A stretch of DNA of 64,000 nt from JACMNW01 sp031406155 (GCA_031406155.1 JANOGW010000051.1:1-64000), one strand, 5' to 3'. Positions 8,870 to 17,058 are shown, counted from the first letter of the stretch. Numbers and translations: made by a program. Notes: generated from the sequence alone by a model not told the origin.

Positions 8870-9424
8870 TCAGGCTCTGCCAGATGTTGCAGACAGTGAG
8901 ATCGGGTCGATGCCCATGCCGCGCAGCGCGCCCGCCCATTTGCCACCATCATCGGGCGAAAAGATCAGTGCGGGTTCGGGCTCGGCGGTCAGCCAATCAT
9001 TGCGACCAATCTCAGCCTCCAGTTGCCCCGGCCCCCAGCCGCTGTAGCCCAGCGCCAGCAAGGCCGACGCCGGCCCCGCGCCCTGCGCCAGCGCCTCGAG
9101 AATATCCATCGTTGCCGTCATGCCGAAGTGACCGGCAATCTGCATCGTCGATTTTCCCGCTTGCCAGTCGCGGCTATGCAACACAAAGCCGCGCGATCGC
9201 TCAACGGGGCCGCCCTGATGCACCAGAATCTCTCGCCCCGCCTGACTTTTGGGAATGGACAACTGATCGATCAGCCGCTCGAAGCTCAGATCGGGAACCG
9301 GCTTGTTGATGATCAGGCCCATCGCGCCATCGGGCGAATGGGCACAAACAAGAATGACCGAATGCTCGAACCTCGGATCGCCCATCCCCGGCATCGCAAT
9401 CAAGATCTGGCCACCGAGGTCCAT
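8870..9424 (-). CDS. yqgE: YqgE/AlgH family protein
   Basis: 184 residues from the ATG at 9424 (MDLGGQILIAMPGMGDPRF), the family's usual N-terminus and length. An upstream ATG at 9532 would add 36 residues with no homology-like character. Conserved segments are HSVILVCAHSPDGAMGLIINKP, the VHQGGPVERSRGFVLHS motif, and LALGYSGWGPGQLEAEI. The family (UPF0301) is widespread in proteobacteria; its biochemical role is unsettled, although AlgH affects alginate and virulence traits in Pseudomonas. It converges on the ALDH gene and diverges from the DsbD-like gene. Confidence 0.9.
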   Translation of the reverse strand: MDLGGQILIAMPGMGDPRFEHSVILVCAHSPDGAMGLIINKPVPDLSFERLIDQLSIPKSQAGREILVHQGGPVERSRGFVLHSRDWQAGKSTMQIAGHFGMTATMDILEALAQGAGPASALLALGYSGWGPGQLEAEIGRNDWLTAEPEPALIFSPDDGGKWAGALRGMGIDPISLSATSGRA

Positions 9425-9559
9425 CGAGCCATCCGTCGTTATGCTCACGCAGCTAACATGCGCTTTCACGCGCCTCGTCTCAAGAGGCGTCGCGTCTGGC
9501 AGACCGATTGTCGCTGGAAAGTGATTTTTCATTTGCCACCGGCAGACTAAGGTCGCCCC

Positions 9560-10366
9560 ATGTTCAGAATCGCCCCCCTCGCCCTTTGTCTGGGCCTTTT
9601 CTCGCTGCCGGCCGTGGCACAAAGCACCCAAGGTATCGAAAACCTGGAGGCCACCCTGCTGCCCGGTTGGCAAACCGATGCCGGCAATCAGATGGCGGGC
9701 TTGCGTCTGGCGCTGGCGCCCGGCTGGAAAACCTACTGGCGCAGTCCCGGCGAAGCGGGCATTCCGCCGCTTTTCAACTGGTCCGGATCGCAGAATGTCA
9801 AATCCGTACGAATCCACTGGCCTTCGCCGTCGGTGTTCCTGGCCAATGGCATGCAATCCATCGGCTATCATGACGCCGTCGTGCTGCCGCTTGAGGTAAC
9901 GCCGATTGACCGGTCGAAACCGATGTTTCTGCGTACTCAGGTCGAACTGGGGGTCTGCAGCGATATCTGCGTGCCCGCAGAACTTGATCTTTCTGCCGAT
10001 CTGGTGGCACCCGGTGTGTCAGACCCGGCAATCGCCGCAGCCCTTGCCGCCCGCCCGGTTTCAGCGCGCGAGGCTGGTCTTGCATTGATCCGGTGCGCGG
10101 TTGACCCTATCGCAGATGGTTTGCGGATCACTGCAACAATGGATATTCCCCGCGTCGGGGCGACTGAAACGGTGGTATTTGAAACCGGTCAGGCCGATAT
10201 ATGGGTGTCACCAGCGTCCGCTACCCGTTCCGGCAACCAACTGGTCTCGGTAACCGAACTGGTTGCACCGACCGGCGCACCTTTCGCACTTGACCGATCC
10301 ATGGTTCGGCTGACCGTAATCGGCGACGATCACTCGGTTGATGTTCGCGGCTGCCCGGGATCCTGA
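9560..10366 (+). CDS. Periplasmic DsbD N-terminal (alpha) domain-like protein
   Basis: 268 residues with a signal peptide ending near PAVAQS. The protein matches the DsbD alpha / thiol-disulfide interchange immunoglobulin-like domain: WKTYWRSPGEAGIPP, LPLEVTP, and the Cys pair in GVCSDICVPAE (CX3C), which resembles the reactive pair of DsbD alpha. The membrane and thioredoxin domains of full DsbD are absent, so it would act as a free periplasmic disulfide-relay partner, perhaps with a CcdA-type protein elsewhere. It diverges from yqgE and converges on moaB. Confidence 0.8.
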   Translation: MFRIAPLALCLGLFSLPAVAQSTQGIENLEATLLPGWQTDAGNQMAGLRLALAPGWKTYWRSPGEAGIPPLFNWSGSQNVKSVRIHWPSPSVFLANGMQSIGYHDAVVLPLEVTPIDRSKPMFLRTQVELGVCSDICVPAELDLSADLVAPGVSDPAIAAALAARPVSAREAGLALIRCAVDPIADGLRITATMDIPRVGATETVVFETGQADIWVSPASATRSGNQLVSVTELVAPTGAPFALDRSMVRLTVIGDDHSVDVRGCPGS

Positions 10367-10384
10367 CTGCGACCAACGGCCGCG

Positions 10385-10927
10385 TCATTTCCTGCGTTTG
10401 TGTTCATCCAGCCGGGGCATGATTTCCACGAAATTGCAGGGCCGGTGGCGGTAATCGAACTGCTTCACCAAAATCTCATCCCAGGCATCCCGGCAAGCCC
10501 CCGGGCTGCCCGGCAATGCGAACAGATAAGTGCCCCCCGCGACGCCGCCGCAGGCCCGGCTTTGCACGGCAGATGTGCCGATTTTCTGCATCGACACAAT
10601 GGTGAAGACCGTGCCGAATGCCTCTATTTCCTTTTCATAGACATCACGATGCGCCTCGACCGTCACATCGCGGCCCGTCAGCCCGGTGCCGCCGGTGGTT
10701 AGGATCGCATCGACGCCGGTATCGGCGATCCAGTCGCGCAGTTGCGCCGCAATCACAGCGCGGTCATCGCGCACGATCCCTCGCGCCGCCAGCACATGCC
10801 CGGCCCCAGTCAGCCGTTCGACCAGCGTATCGCCCGATGTGTCATCCGCCGGGTTGCGGGTATCCGATACCGTCAGCACCGCGATCCGCACCGCGATGAA
10901 CTCTTTGCTCTCGTCTATACGGCTCAT
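10385..10927 (-). CDS. moaB: Molybdenum cofactor biosynthesis protein B
   Basis: 180 residues of the MoaB/Mog fold: AVLTVSDTRNPADDTSGDTL at the start, TTGGTGLTGRDVTVEA (molybdopterin-binding loop) in the middle and a LPGSPGACRDAW segment near the end. In MoaB/Mog proteins this fold adenylylates molybdopterin or assists Moco synthesis. Its ATG overlaps the stop of a 28-codon ORF by four bases, and that ORF in turn overlaps the uracil-DNA glycosylase gene, so all three are probably on one transcript. Confidence 0.93.
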   Translation of the reverse strand: MSRIDESKEFIAVRIAVLTVSDTRNPADDTSGDTLVERLTGAGHVLAARGIVRDDRAVIAAQLRDWIADTGVDAILTTGGTGLTGRDVTVEAHRDVYEKEIEAFGTVFTIVSMQKIGTSAVQSRACGGVAGGTYLFALPGSPGACRDAWDEILVKQFDYRHRPCNFVEIMPRLDEHKRRK

Positions 10928-11010
10928 GCGCTTAGTCCGGTCGCGCGCGCAAGGTGGAAGACCTGCGGCGCGAAGGCCTGCACTGCAACGTCATCTTGCG
11001 AAACATTCAT
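10924..11010 (-). CDS. 28-residue ORF linking UDG and moaB
   Basis: A short ORF (begins MNVSQDDVAVQAFAP, ends ATGLSA) whose ATG overlaps the UDG stop as ATGA and whose own stop overlaps the moaB start as ATGA. It exactly fills the gap between the two genes. I recognise no family. It may be a real small protein or only a translational relay that carries ribosomes from UDG to moaB. The two exact overlaps are the only evidence that it is translated. Confidence 0.45.
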   Translation of the reverse strand: MNVSQDDVAVQAFAPQVFHLARATGLSA

Positions 11011-11822
11011 CGCCCCAACCTTTCCTTTATTGCCAGCAAATCCCCCCAGGCCTCGCGCTTGGCGATCGGGTTGCGCAACAGATAGGCTGGATGCGCCATT
11101 GGCAGCACGGGTTTGCCCAACGCTTGCGCCCAAACCCCGCGCAGTTTCAATATTCCGCGCTTCTCCAATATTGTGGCACACGGAGTATTCCCCATCAAAA
11201 CAATTACATCCGGGTTCACCAGCATAATATGCCGTTCCACAAACGGCCGCATCATCGCAATTTCTTCGTTTGACGGATCGCGGTTCTGCGGTGGCCGCCA
11301 TGGCATCACATTGGTGATATACACCGCCTCGGCAGGGTCCGCCGCAGTCCGCGACAACCCGATCGCCACAAACATCTTGTCTAGCAGCTGCCCCGCAGGA
11401 CCCACGAAGGGGCGCCCCTCGCGATCTTCCTCGCTGCCCGGTGCCTCGCCCAAAATCAACACCCGCGCCGCCGGATTGCCATCGCCAAACACCAAAGACC
11501 GCGCGCCCTGCTTGATCTCGCAATGCTCAAACGCAGCCAACGCCGCGCGCAATTCCTCAAGCGATCCCGCAGCCCCCGCAGCCGCGCGCGCAGCCGCAAC
11601 GGCAGCATCCCCCGATGCCACGGATGGTGCCGCAGCCAGGACGGCGACTATTGCAGGCACCACGGATGCGGCCGCCGCCTCCCGCGCCACTTCAACCAGA
11701 TCATACCGATTGACCGGCGCATCGCCGATCACATCGCTAACCCCCAGATCAACCTGCCACGCCAATGCCGCCAGCGCCGCATGCCAACCTTCCGGCGTGT
11801 CATATATCTCGCTGATTCCCAT
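11007..11822 (-). CDS. Uracil-DNA glycosylase, family 4-like
   Basis: 271 residues from ATG 11822 (MGISEIYDTPEGW). The first 90 residues are Ala-rich and variable; the catalytic domain follows with LILGEAPGSEEDREGRPFVGPAG (motif 1) and PMAHPAYLLRNP (motif 2), as in family 4 and 5 enzymes. Family 4 enzymes normally carry four Cys holding a 4Fe-4S cluster. Here only the first candidate (EHCEIK) remains: the expected CxxC is missing and the later two positions read VMPWRPP and IAMMRPF. It probably excises uracil from DNA without the cluster. Confidence 0.85.
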   Translation of the reverse strand: MGISEIYDTPEGWHAALAALAWQVDLGVSDVIGDAPVNRYDLVEVAREAAAASVVPAIVAVLAAAPSVASGDAAVAAARAAAGAAGSLEELRAALAAFEHCEIKQGARSLVFGDGNPAARVLILGEAPGSEEDREGRPFVGPAGQLLDKMFVAIGLSRTAADPAEAVYITNVMPWRPPQNRDPSNEEIAMMRPFVERHIMLVNPDVIVLMGNTPCATILEKRGILKLRGVWAQALGKPVLPMAHPAYLLRNPIAKREAWGDLLAIKERLGR

Positions 11823-11924
11823 GGCTCTGAAGCTATGCCCACCACCGCCCTCAAACAACCCGGCTTGCCGCACGCCCCCCACCTTTCTATAAGCGCCTCA
11901 AGCCCACTGCCAACGGAGCCGCCC

Positions 11925-12887
11925 ATGACCTTCCGCGCCCGTCACCTGCTTGGCATCGAGCACCTCGCCCCAGATGAGATTCGCACGGTGCTGGACCTGT
12001 CCGACAAATACGTCGATCTGAACCGCCGCACTGTGAAACAGGCCGATGTGCTGGCGGGCATGACGCAGATCAACATGTTTTTTGAGTCGTCCACCCGCAC
12101 TCAGGCCTCTTTCGAACTGGCGGGCAAACGCCTTGGTGCGGACGTCATGAACATGTCTGTCGCACATTCATCGGTCAAAAAGGGCGAAACCCTGATCGAC
12201 ACCGCCCTGACCCTGAACGCGATGCACCCAGACCTGCTGGTCGTGCGCCACCCATCCTCCGGTGCCGTCAATCTGCTCGCCTCCAAGGTCAACTGCGCGG
12301 TGCTGAACGCAGGCGACGGCCGCCACGAACACCCGACGCAAGCCCTGCTGGATGCCCTGACCATCCGCCGCGCGAAAGGCCGCATCCAACGCCTGACCGT
12401 CGCCATCTGCGGCGACATCGCCCATTCCCGCGTCGCCCGCAGCAACCTGATCCTGCTCGGCAAAATGGAAAACCGCATCCGCCTGATCGGCCCCCCCACC
12501 CTGATGCCCGCAGGTGTGGACGAATTTGGGTGTGAGGTGTTCGACGACATGCGCGCAGGCCTTGAAGGCGCAGATGTCGTCATGATGCTGCGCCTGCAAC
12601 GCGAACGAATGGACGGCGGCTTCATCCCCTCCAGCCGCGAATACTACCATCGCTACGGGCTGGACCACGACAAACTGGCCCACGCCAAACCCGACGCCAT
12701 CGTCATGCACCCCGGCCCAATGAACCGGGGGGTGGAAATTGACGGCGATCTGGCCGACGACATCAACCGAAGCGTGATCCAAGATCAGGTCGAAATGGGC
12801 GTGGCGGTAAGGATGGCCTGCATGGACCTGCTGGCGCGCAATTTGCGGGCGGAACGTGGGGCGAAAGCGGTGGGGGTGATGGTGTGA
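11925..12887 (+). CDS. pyrB: Aspartate carbamoyltransferase catalytic subunit
   Basis: 320 residues from ATG 11925, with CGGAG upstream. Carbamoyl-phosphate motif FFESSTRTQASFELAGKRLGA, then SSVKKGETL, LVVRHPSSGA, HPTQALLDALT, and the C-terminal HPGPMNRGVEI. It joins carbamoyl phosphate and aspartate in the second step of pyrimidine synthesis. No pyrI is visible. The partner pyrC-like gene lies 800 bases downstream and looks catalytically inactive, which fits the PyrB/pseudo-PyrC complexes known from Pseudomonas. The stop overlaps the start of an unrelated small gene. Confidence 0.95.
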   Translation: MTFRARHLLGIEHLAPDEIRTVLDLSDKYVDLNRRTVKQADVLAGMTQINMFFESSTRTQASFELAGKRLGADVMNMSVAHSSVKKGETLIDTALTLNAMHPDLLVVRHPSSGAVNLLASKVNCAVLNAGDGRHEHPTQALLDALTIRRAKGRIQRLTVAICGDIAHSRVARSNLILLGKMENRIRLIGPPTLMPAGVDEFGCEVFDDMRAGLEGADVVMMLRLQRERMDGGFIPSSREYYHRYGLDHDKLAHAKPDAIVMHPGPMNRGVEIDGDLADDINRSVIQDQVEMGVAVRMACMDLLARNLRAERGAKAVGVMV

Positions 12888-13357
12888 TGGATATTCTTGG
12901 AGGAATCGCAGCCGCGACCGAGGGCCTGAAACTCGTAAATGAACTCAGAAAAATTGATAAAGAAGTCGACAAAGCAGAATTAAAACTGCGCTTAGTCGAT
13001 CTGGCCGACAAATTGCTTGATGCGAAACAAGCACTTCAAGAAGCGCACGAGAATCAGAACTCTCTCAAAACTGAAATTGCGAGACTTGAAGCGGTTTTAA
13101 AACTCCGAGCCAATCTGGAAGACGAAAATGGCCTTCTTTACGAACTGAATGATGCCAAAGAACGAATTGGTGCACCTTTTTGCAACCTTTGCTTTGTTCG
13201 CGAAGATAAGCAATTTCGGATGCGGCATTCACCTGCCAAAGCTGGCGTTTTCGAGCACTACCGTTGTGATAACTGCAAAACAACCGTTGTTGTTGGGCCA
13301 TCTTTGCCGCGAGAACCATCAAGAATGAATTCAGGCCGCAACTCATGGATGAAATGA
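12887..13357 (+). CDS. Coiled-coil / zinc-ribbon protein of unknown function
   Basis: 156 residues from ATG 12887 (a GTG three bases earlier is also possible), overlapping the pyrB stop. Residues about 15-95 are charged and heptad-like, a likely coiled coil. The C-terminal part has two CX2C pairs 24 residues apart (FCNLC at about 100 and RCDNC at about 128), a probable zinc ribbon. Base composition is clearly more AT-rich than the flanking pyr genes and codon use differs, which suggests acquisition by transfer. No family recognised; similar coiled-coil/zinc-ribbon proteins occur on mobile DNA, but that is only an analogy. Confidence 0.7.
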   Translation: MDILGGIAAATEGLKLVNELRKIDKEVDKAELKLRLVDLADKLLDAKQALQEAHENQNSLKTEIARLEAVLKLRANLEDENGLLYELNDAKERIGAPFCNLCFVREDKQFRMRHSPAKAGVFEHYRCDNCKTTVVVGPSLPREPSRMNSGRNSWMK

Positions 13358-13445
13358 ACAGCGTCTTCTTAGACATTGGCACTCAGTCAATCTCTTGCCC
13401 ATTCATTGCGCACCACCACACCCCAACCCCATCGGCCCCAAACCC

Positions 13446-13580
13446 ATGACCACCCCCCGCCCTCCAGAAAAACCCCAAAAAAAACCCATGTCGGACGCCC
13501 GCGTCAGCGGCATGGTCGCCACGGTTGTGCTGATCCTGTTGTTCGTCTTTGTCGGCGTCTTTGTCTGGATGGGTAGTTGA
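13446..13580 (+). CDS. Small single-pass membrane protein
   Basis: 44 residues from ATG 13446: a Pro/Lys-rich start (MTTPRPPEKPQKKPMSDARV), then one hydrophobic helix (about residues 24-42, VATVVLILLFVFVGVFVWM) at the C-terminus. There is no clear Shine-Dalgarno sequence, but the uninterrupted membrane helix and its place in the pyr cluster suggest a real gene. A second ATG (MSDARVSGM) would leave 30 residues. Function unknown. Confidence 0.55.
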   Translation: MTTPRPPEKPQKKPMSDARVSGMVATVVLILLFVFVGVFVWMGS

Positions 13581-13594
13581 AAATGCTTGTCCAC

Positions 13595-13668
13595 GTAGGG
13601 TGTGCTTCAGCGCACCGCTTCAATCCCAATGCCGGCCCTCAAAAAAGGTGCGCTGAAGCACACCCTAC
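13595..13668. repeat. REPIN-like inverted pair of REP units
   Basis: Two 22-base units (13595-13616 and 13647-13668) are perfect reverse complements separated by 30 bases. Each unit begins GTAGGG and contains its own near-palindrome (GGTGTGC TTCA GCGCACC). This is the architecture of a REP doublet or REPIN, normally mobilised by a RAYT transposase, which is not in the window. It lies between the small membrane protein gene and pyrC and ends 18 bases before the pyrC ATG. Confidence 0.8.
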
Positions 13669-13686
13669 GGCGCCAAGGACCACCCC

Positions 13687-14952
13687 ATGATCCACCTGAC
13701 CAACGCCCGCCTGATCAACCCCGAAACCCTGACCGATGAAATCGGTTCCCTCACCATACACGGCACCCAAATCCTCGCGCTCAACACCCCCGCCCCCAAA
13801 ACCGCCACCATCATCGATTGCCATGGCCTCTGCCTCGCCCCCGGTATTGTCGATATCGGCGTCAAAATCGGCGAACCCGGTGATCGGCACAAGGAAAGCT
13901 TCCGCTCCGCCTCCCTCGCCGCTGCCGCAGGCGGTGTCACCACCATCATCGCGCGGGCTGACACTGACCCCGCCATCGACAGCCCCGAACTGCTGGAATT
14001 CGTCACCAGACGCGCCGCCGAATTCCCCGTCCGCATCCACCACATGGCCGCCCTCACCAAAGGCCGCCTCGGGAAAGAAATGACCGAAATCGGCTTCCTG
14101 CTGGACGCCGGGGCCATCGCCTTCAGCGACGGCGATCATGTCGTGACCGATACCAAAGTCCTCTCACGCGCACTCACCTATGCTCGCAGCTTGGGCGCAT
14201 TGATCATCGGGCACCCGCAAGACCCCGGCCTCAGCCACGGCGCTGCCGTCACCTCCGGCAAATTCGCCTCCCTGCGCGGCCTGCCCGGTGTGTCGCCGAT
14301 GGCCGAACGTCTGGGGCTGGACCGCGATCTTGGCCTGATCGAGATGACAGGCGCCAAATACCACGCCGACCAGATCACAACCGCCCGTTGCCTGCCCGCC
14401 TTGCAACGCGCCAAACGCAACGGCCTTGATGTCACCGCTGGCGTCTCCATCCACCACCTGACGCTGAATGAACTCGACGTCGGCGATTACCGCACCTTCT
14501 TCAAGGTTAAACCGCCACTGCGGTCCGAAGAAGACCGCCTCGCCATCGTCAAAGCCGTCGCCGACGGATTGATCGACATCATTTCATCCATGCACACGCC
14601 GCAAGACGAAGAATCCAAACGCCTGCCGTTCGAGGAAGCCGCCGCCGGTGCCGTCGCCTTGGAAACCTTCCTGCCCGCCGCCATGCGCCTGTATCATGCC
14701 GGCGCCATGACCCTGCCGCAGCTGTTCCGCGCCATGTCGCTAAACCCCGCCCGCCGCCTGGGCCTGCCGCAAGGCCGTCTGACAATCGGTGCGCCCGCCG
14801 ACCTGGTGCTGTTCGACCCCAACGCACCCTTTCTGCTGGACCGCGCCACACTCAGATCAAAATCCAAAAACACCCCGTTTGACGGCCAGCGGATGGAGGG
14901 TAAGGTGCGCGCGACCTTCGTCGCAGGCCTTCAAGTGTTCATAGCGGAATAG
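13687..14952 (+). CDS. pyrC: Dihydroorotase-like protein, probably catalytically inactive (pseudo-PyrC)
   Basis: 421 residues of the class I dihydroorotase/amidohydrolase fold. The metal-binding DxHxHxREPG motif of active enzymes is replaced by VDIGVKIGEPGD (Gly58 and Lys60 where the two His should be). The C-terminal DHAPH motif reads SMHTPQ, with Met302 in place of the catalytic Asp. The rest of the fold (HHMAALTKG, HHLTLNE, LSLNPARRLGLPQGRL) is kept. In Pseudomonas an equally inactive PyrC' is needed to assemble aspartate carbamoyltransferase, and its position after pyrB supports the same role here. An active pyrC should exist elsewhere. Confidence 0.85.
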   Translation: MIHLTNARLINPETLTDEIGSLTIHGTQILALNTPAPKTATIIDCHGLCLAPGIVDIGVKIGEPGDRHKESFRSASLAAAAGGVTTIIARADTDPAIDSPELLEFVTRRAAEFPVRIHHMAALTKGRLGKEMTEIGFLLDAGAIAFSDGDHVVTDTKVLSRALTYARSLGALIIGHPQDPGLSHGAAVTSGKFASLRGLPGVSPMAERLGLDRDLGLIEMTGAKYHADQITTARCLPALQRAKRNGLDVTAGVSIHHLTLNELDVGDYRTFFKVKPPLRSEEDRLAIVKAVADGLIDIISSMHTPQDEESKRLPFEEAAAGAVALETFLPAAMRLYHAGAMTLPQLFRAMSLNPARRLGLPQGRLTIGAPADLVLFDPNAPFLLDRATLRSKSKNTPFDGQRMEGKVRATFVAGLQVFIAE

Positions 14953-14955
14953 CCT

Positions 14956-15567
14956 ATGCCCCCCATCGCCACAGACCCAATGATGCTCGCCCTCGTCGCA
15001 ATCGCGGCCTACCTTCTCGGCTCCGTCCCCTTCGGCATCGTCATCACCCGCGCGTTCAGCTTGGGCGACCTGCGCCAGATCGGCTCGGGCAACATCGGGG
15101 CCACCAACGTCCTGCGCACCGGCAACAAACCCGCCGCCGCCGCTACTTTGATACTCGACGCCGCCAAAGGTGGCATCGCCGTCCTGATCGCCAGGGCATT
15201 GTTCGGCGAAGACGCCGCCCAACTCGCCGGCCTCACCGCATTCCTCGGCCACCTGTTTCCGATCTGGCTTGGTTTCAAAGGCGGCAAGGGCGTGGCCACG
15301 TTCCTCGGCATCCTACTGGCCCTCGCATGGCCCGTCGGCCTGGCCGCCTGCGCCACTTGGGCCGCCGCCGCCGCCATAACCCGCATTTCTTCCGCCGCAG
15401 CACTCTGCGCCGCTGGCCTGTCAGGCATCTGGTTGTTTATCTTCGATCACGGCCAGATGCTGTTGTTGGTGTTTGTCCTCACGGTTCTGGTCTACATCAG
15501 GCACGCCGCCAACATTGCCCGCATCAAGGCCGGAACGGAACCGAGGATCGGCGCGGACAAAACCTGA
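14956..15567 (+). CDS. plsY: Glycerol-3-phosphate 1-O-acyltransferase
   Basis: 203-residue integral membrane protein with five to six hydrophobic segments. The three PlsY signatures are visible: LLGSVPFGIVI with GSGNIGATNVLR, LFPIWLGFKGGKGVATFLG, and the C-terminal RHAANIARIKAGTEP. It transfers an acyl group from acyl-phosphate to glycerol-3-phosphate in phospholipid synthesis. The start is three bases after the pyrC stop, so it is probably cotranscribed with the pyr cluster, an arrangement I believe is common in Rhodobacteraceae. Confidence 0.95.
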   Translation: MPPIATDPMMLALVAIAAYLLGSVPFGIVITRAFSLGDLRQIGSGNIGATNVLRTGNKPAAAATLILDAAKGGIAVLIARALFGEDAAQLAGLTAFLGHLFPIWLGFKGGKGVATFLGILLALAWPVGLAACATWAAAAAITRISSAAALCAAGLSGIWLFIFDHGQMLLLVFVLTVLVYIRHAANIARIKAGTEPRIGADKT

Positions 15568-15583
15568 TCCTGTTATTGCGCAG

Positions 15584-15610
15584 TTTCATTTTGGCAAAAG
15601 TATCCCGGGG
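15584..15610 (-). repeat. 3'-end repeat motif, copy 2
   Basis: On the minus strand this reads CCCCGGGATAC then TTTTGCCAAAATGAAA, the same motif as at 8836 and 54681. It lies about 45 bases beyond the gshA stop in the orientation of gshA. A short G/C hairpin (15633-15650) separates it from the gshA stop and may end gshA transcription. Confidence 0.6.
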
Positions 15611-15654
15611 AAAACTGGGACGAAGTCACGGTTTGGGGCAGAGCCCCCAAGCCT

Positions 15655-17001
15655 TCACAAACTCGACGCTCCATAAATCCTGCTCAGATCCCCGGCCCAT
15701 TCGCCGTGAAAGGCGGCGAGCCAGCGATCTGCCTGCGTCACCCCCGTTTTCACCGATTGCACCAAAGGTGCCAAATACACCTCTTCCCCCAACCCCCGCG
15801 CCGTCAGTCCAGCACCTGAAAGCCCCACCGCCGCCCGGGCCAGATCGAGGATCTTCACGTCGCCAGCCTCGCCCTGCAACCCGTCCACAGATGCGGCCAC
15901 CCGCAGCCCCTCACGCGTTGCCGCGTCGAACCCCTTGACCAGATCCCATGCAGCATCCAGCGCTCCGCCGTCATACATCAGCCCAACCCAGAACGCCGGC
16001 AGCGCCACGATATGCGCCAGATCGCCACAATCCGCGCCGCGCATTTCGATGAATTTCTTCACCCGCGCCTCAGGGAACACCGTCGTCATATGGTCTGCCC
16101 AATCCGACAGCGTCGGCTTCTCGCCGGGCAGGGCGGGCAATTTGCCCGCGAGGAAATCCCGGAACGACTGGCCTAACGCATTGATGTACTTACCATCCCG
16201 GTAGACAAAATACATCGGCACATCCAGCACCCAATCGACGTAAGCCTGAAAGCCCATGCCAGCATCAAACGCAAACGGCAGCATCCCCGTGCGGGTATTG
16301 TCCAACCCCCGCCAGATGCGGCTGCGCCAGGATTTGTGCCCGTTCAGCTTACCCTCAAAGAACGGCGAGGATGCAAACAGCGCCGTCGCCACCGGCTGCA
16401 ACGCAATCGCCACCCGCAGCTTTTTCACCATGTCGGCCTCGGACGCGTAATCCAGATTAACTTGCACCGTGCACGTGCGGTACATCATCTGCGTGCCATG
16501 CGTGCCAACCCGACCCATGTAATCCGTCATCAACCGGTAGCGCCCTTTCGGCATCACCGGCATGTCGGCGCCCGACCATTCCGGTGCCGCCCCGATCCCC
16601 ATGAACCGGATACCCAGCGGCGTCGCCAATTCCGCCACCTCTGCCAGATGCTGCCGCGTTTCTGCGTCAGTCTCATGCAGCGACCCCACCGCAGCACCCG
16701 ACAATTCAAACTGCCCGCCCGGTTCAAGCGAGACATTCGCGCCGTTCCGCGTCACACCGATGACATTGTCGCCCTCGCGCAGCGGCTGCCAGCCGAACCG
16801 CGCTTCCAGCCCGGCAAACAGCGCCGAGATCGACCGCTCCCCCGCATAGGGCAGCGGCTTGCGGCTATCCGTCAGCCACCCAAACTTCTCATGCTCGGTA
16901 CCAATGCGCCAGTCAGCGGCGGGCTTGTTGCCTGCCTCCATATACGCTGCAAGCTGATCAATGCTTTCAATCAAACCACCACCAGATTGCGGGATAGACA
17001 T
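15655..17001 (-). CDS. gshA: Glutamate-cysteine ligase (plant/alphaproteobacterial type)
   Basis: 448 residues matching the class 3 GCL found in plants and alphaproteobacteria: RIGTEHEKFG near residue 32, LEPGGQFELSGA, RYRLMTDYMGRVGTHGTQMMYRTCTVQVNLDY, and ALPAFWVGLMYD near the C-terminal region. It makes gamma-glutamylcysteine, the first step of glutathione synthesis, in the cytoplasm. It is monocistronic in appearance, with a 57-base gap before the next minus-strand gene and a repeat-bearing gap after its stop. Confidence 0.95.
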   Translation of the reverse strand: MSIPQSGGGLIESIDQLAAYMEAGNKPAADWRIGTEHEKFGWLTDSRKPLPYAGERSISALFAGLEARFGWQPLREGDNVIGVTRNGANVSLEPGGQFELSGAAVGSLHETDAETRQHLAEVAELATPLGIRFMGIGAAPEWSGADMPVMPKGRYRLMTDYMGRVGTHGTQMMYRTCTVQVNLDYASEADMVKKLRVAIALQPVATALFASSPFFEGKLNGHKSWRSRIWRGLDNTRTGMLPFAFDAGMGFQAYVDWVLDVPMYFVYRDGKYINALGQSFRDFLAGKLPALPGEKPTLSDWADHMTTVFPEARVKKFIEMRGADCGDLAHIVALPAFWVGLMYDGGALDAAWDLVKGFDAATREGLRVAASVDGLQGEAGDVKILDLARAAVGLSGAGLTARGLGEEVYLAPLVQSVKTGVTQADRWLAAFHGEWAGDLSRIYGASSL

Positions 17002-17058
17002 AGCGGCGCTCCAAATGAACCTGGTATCTCGGTTGACACAGGTGTCTTGCCCCGCGTG

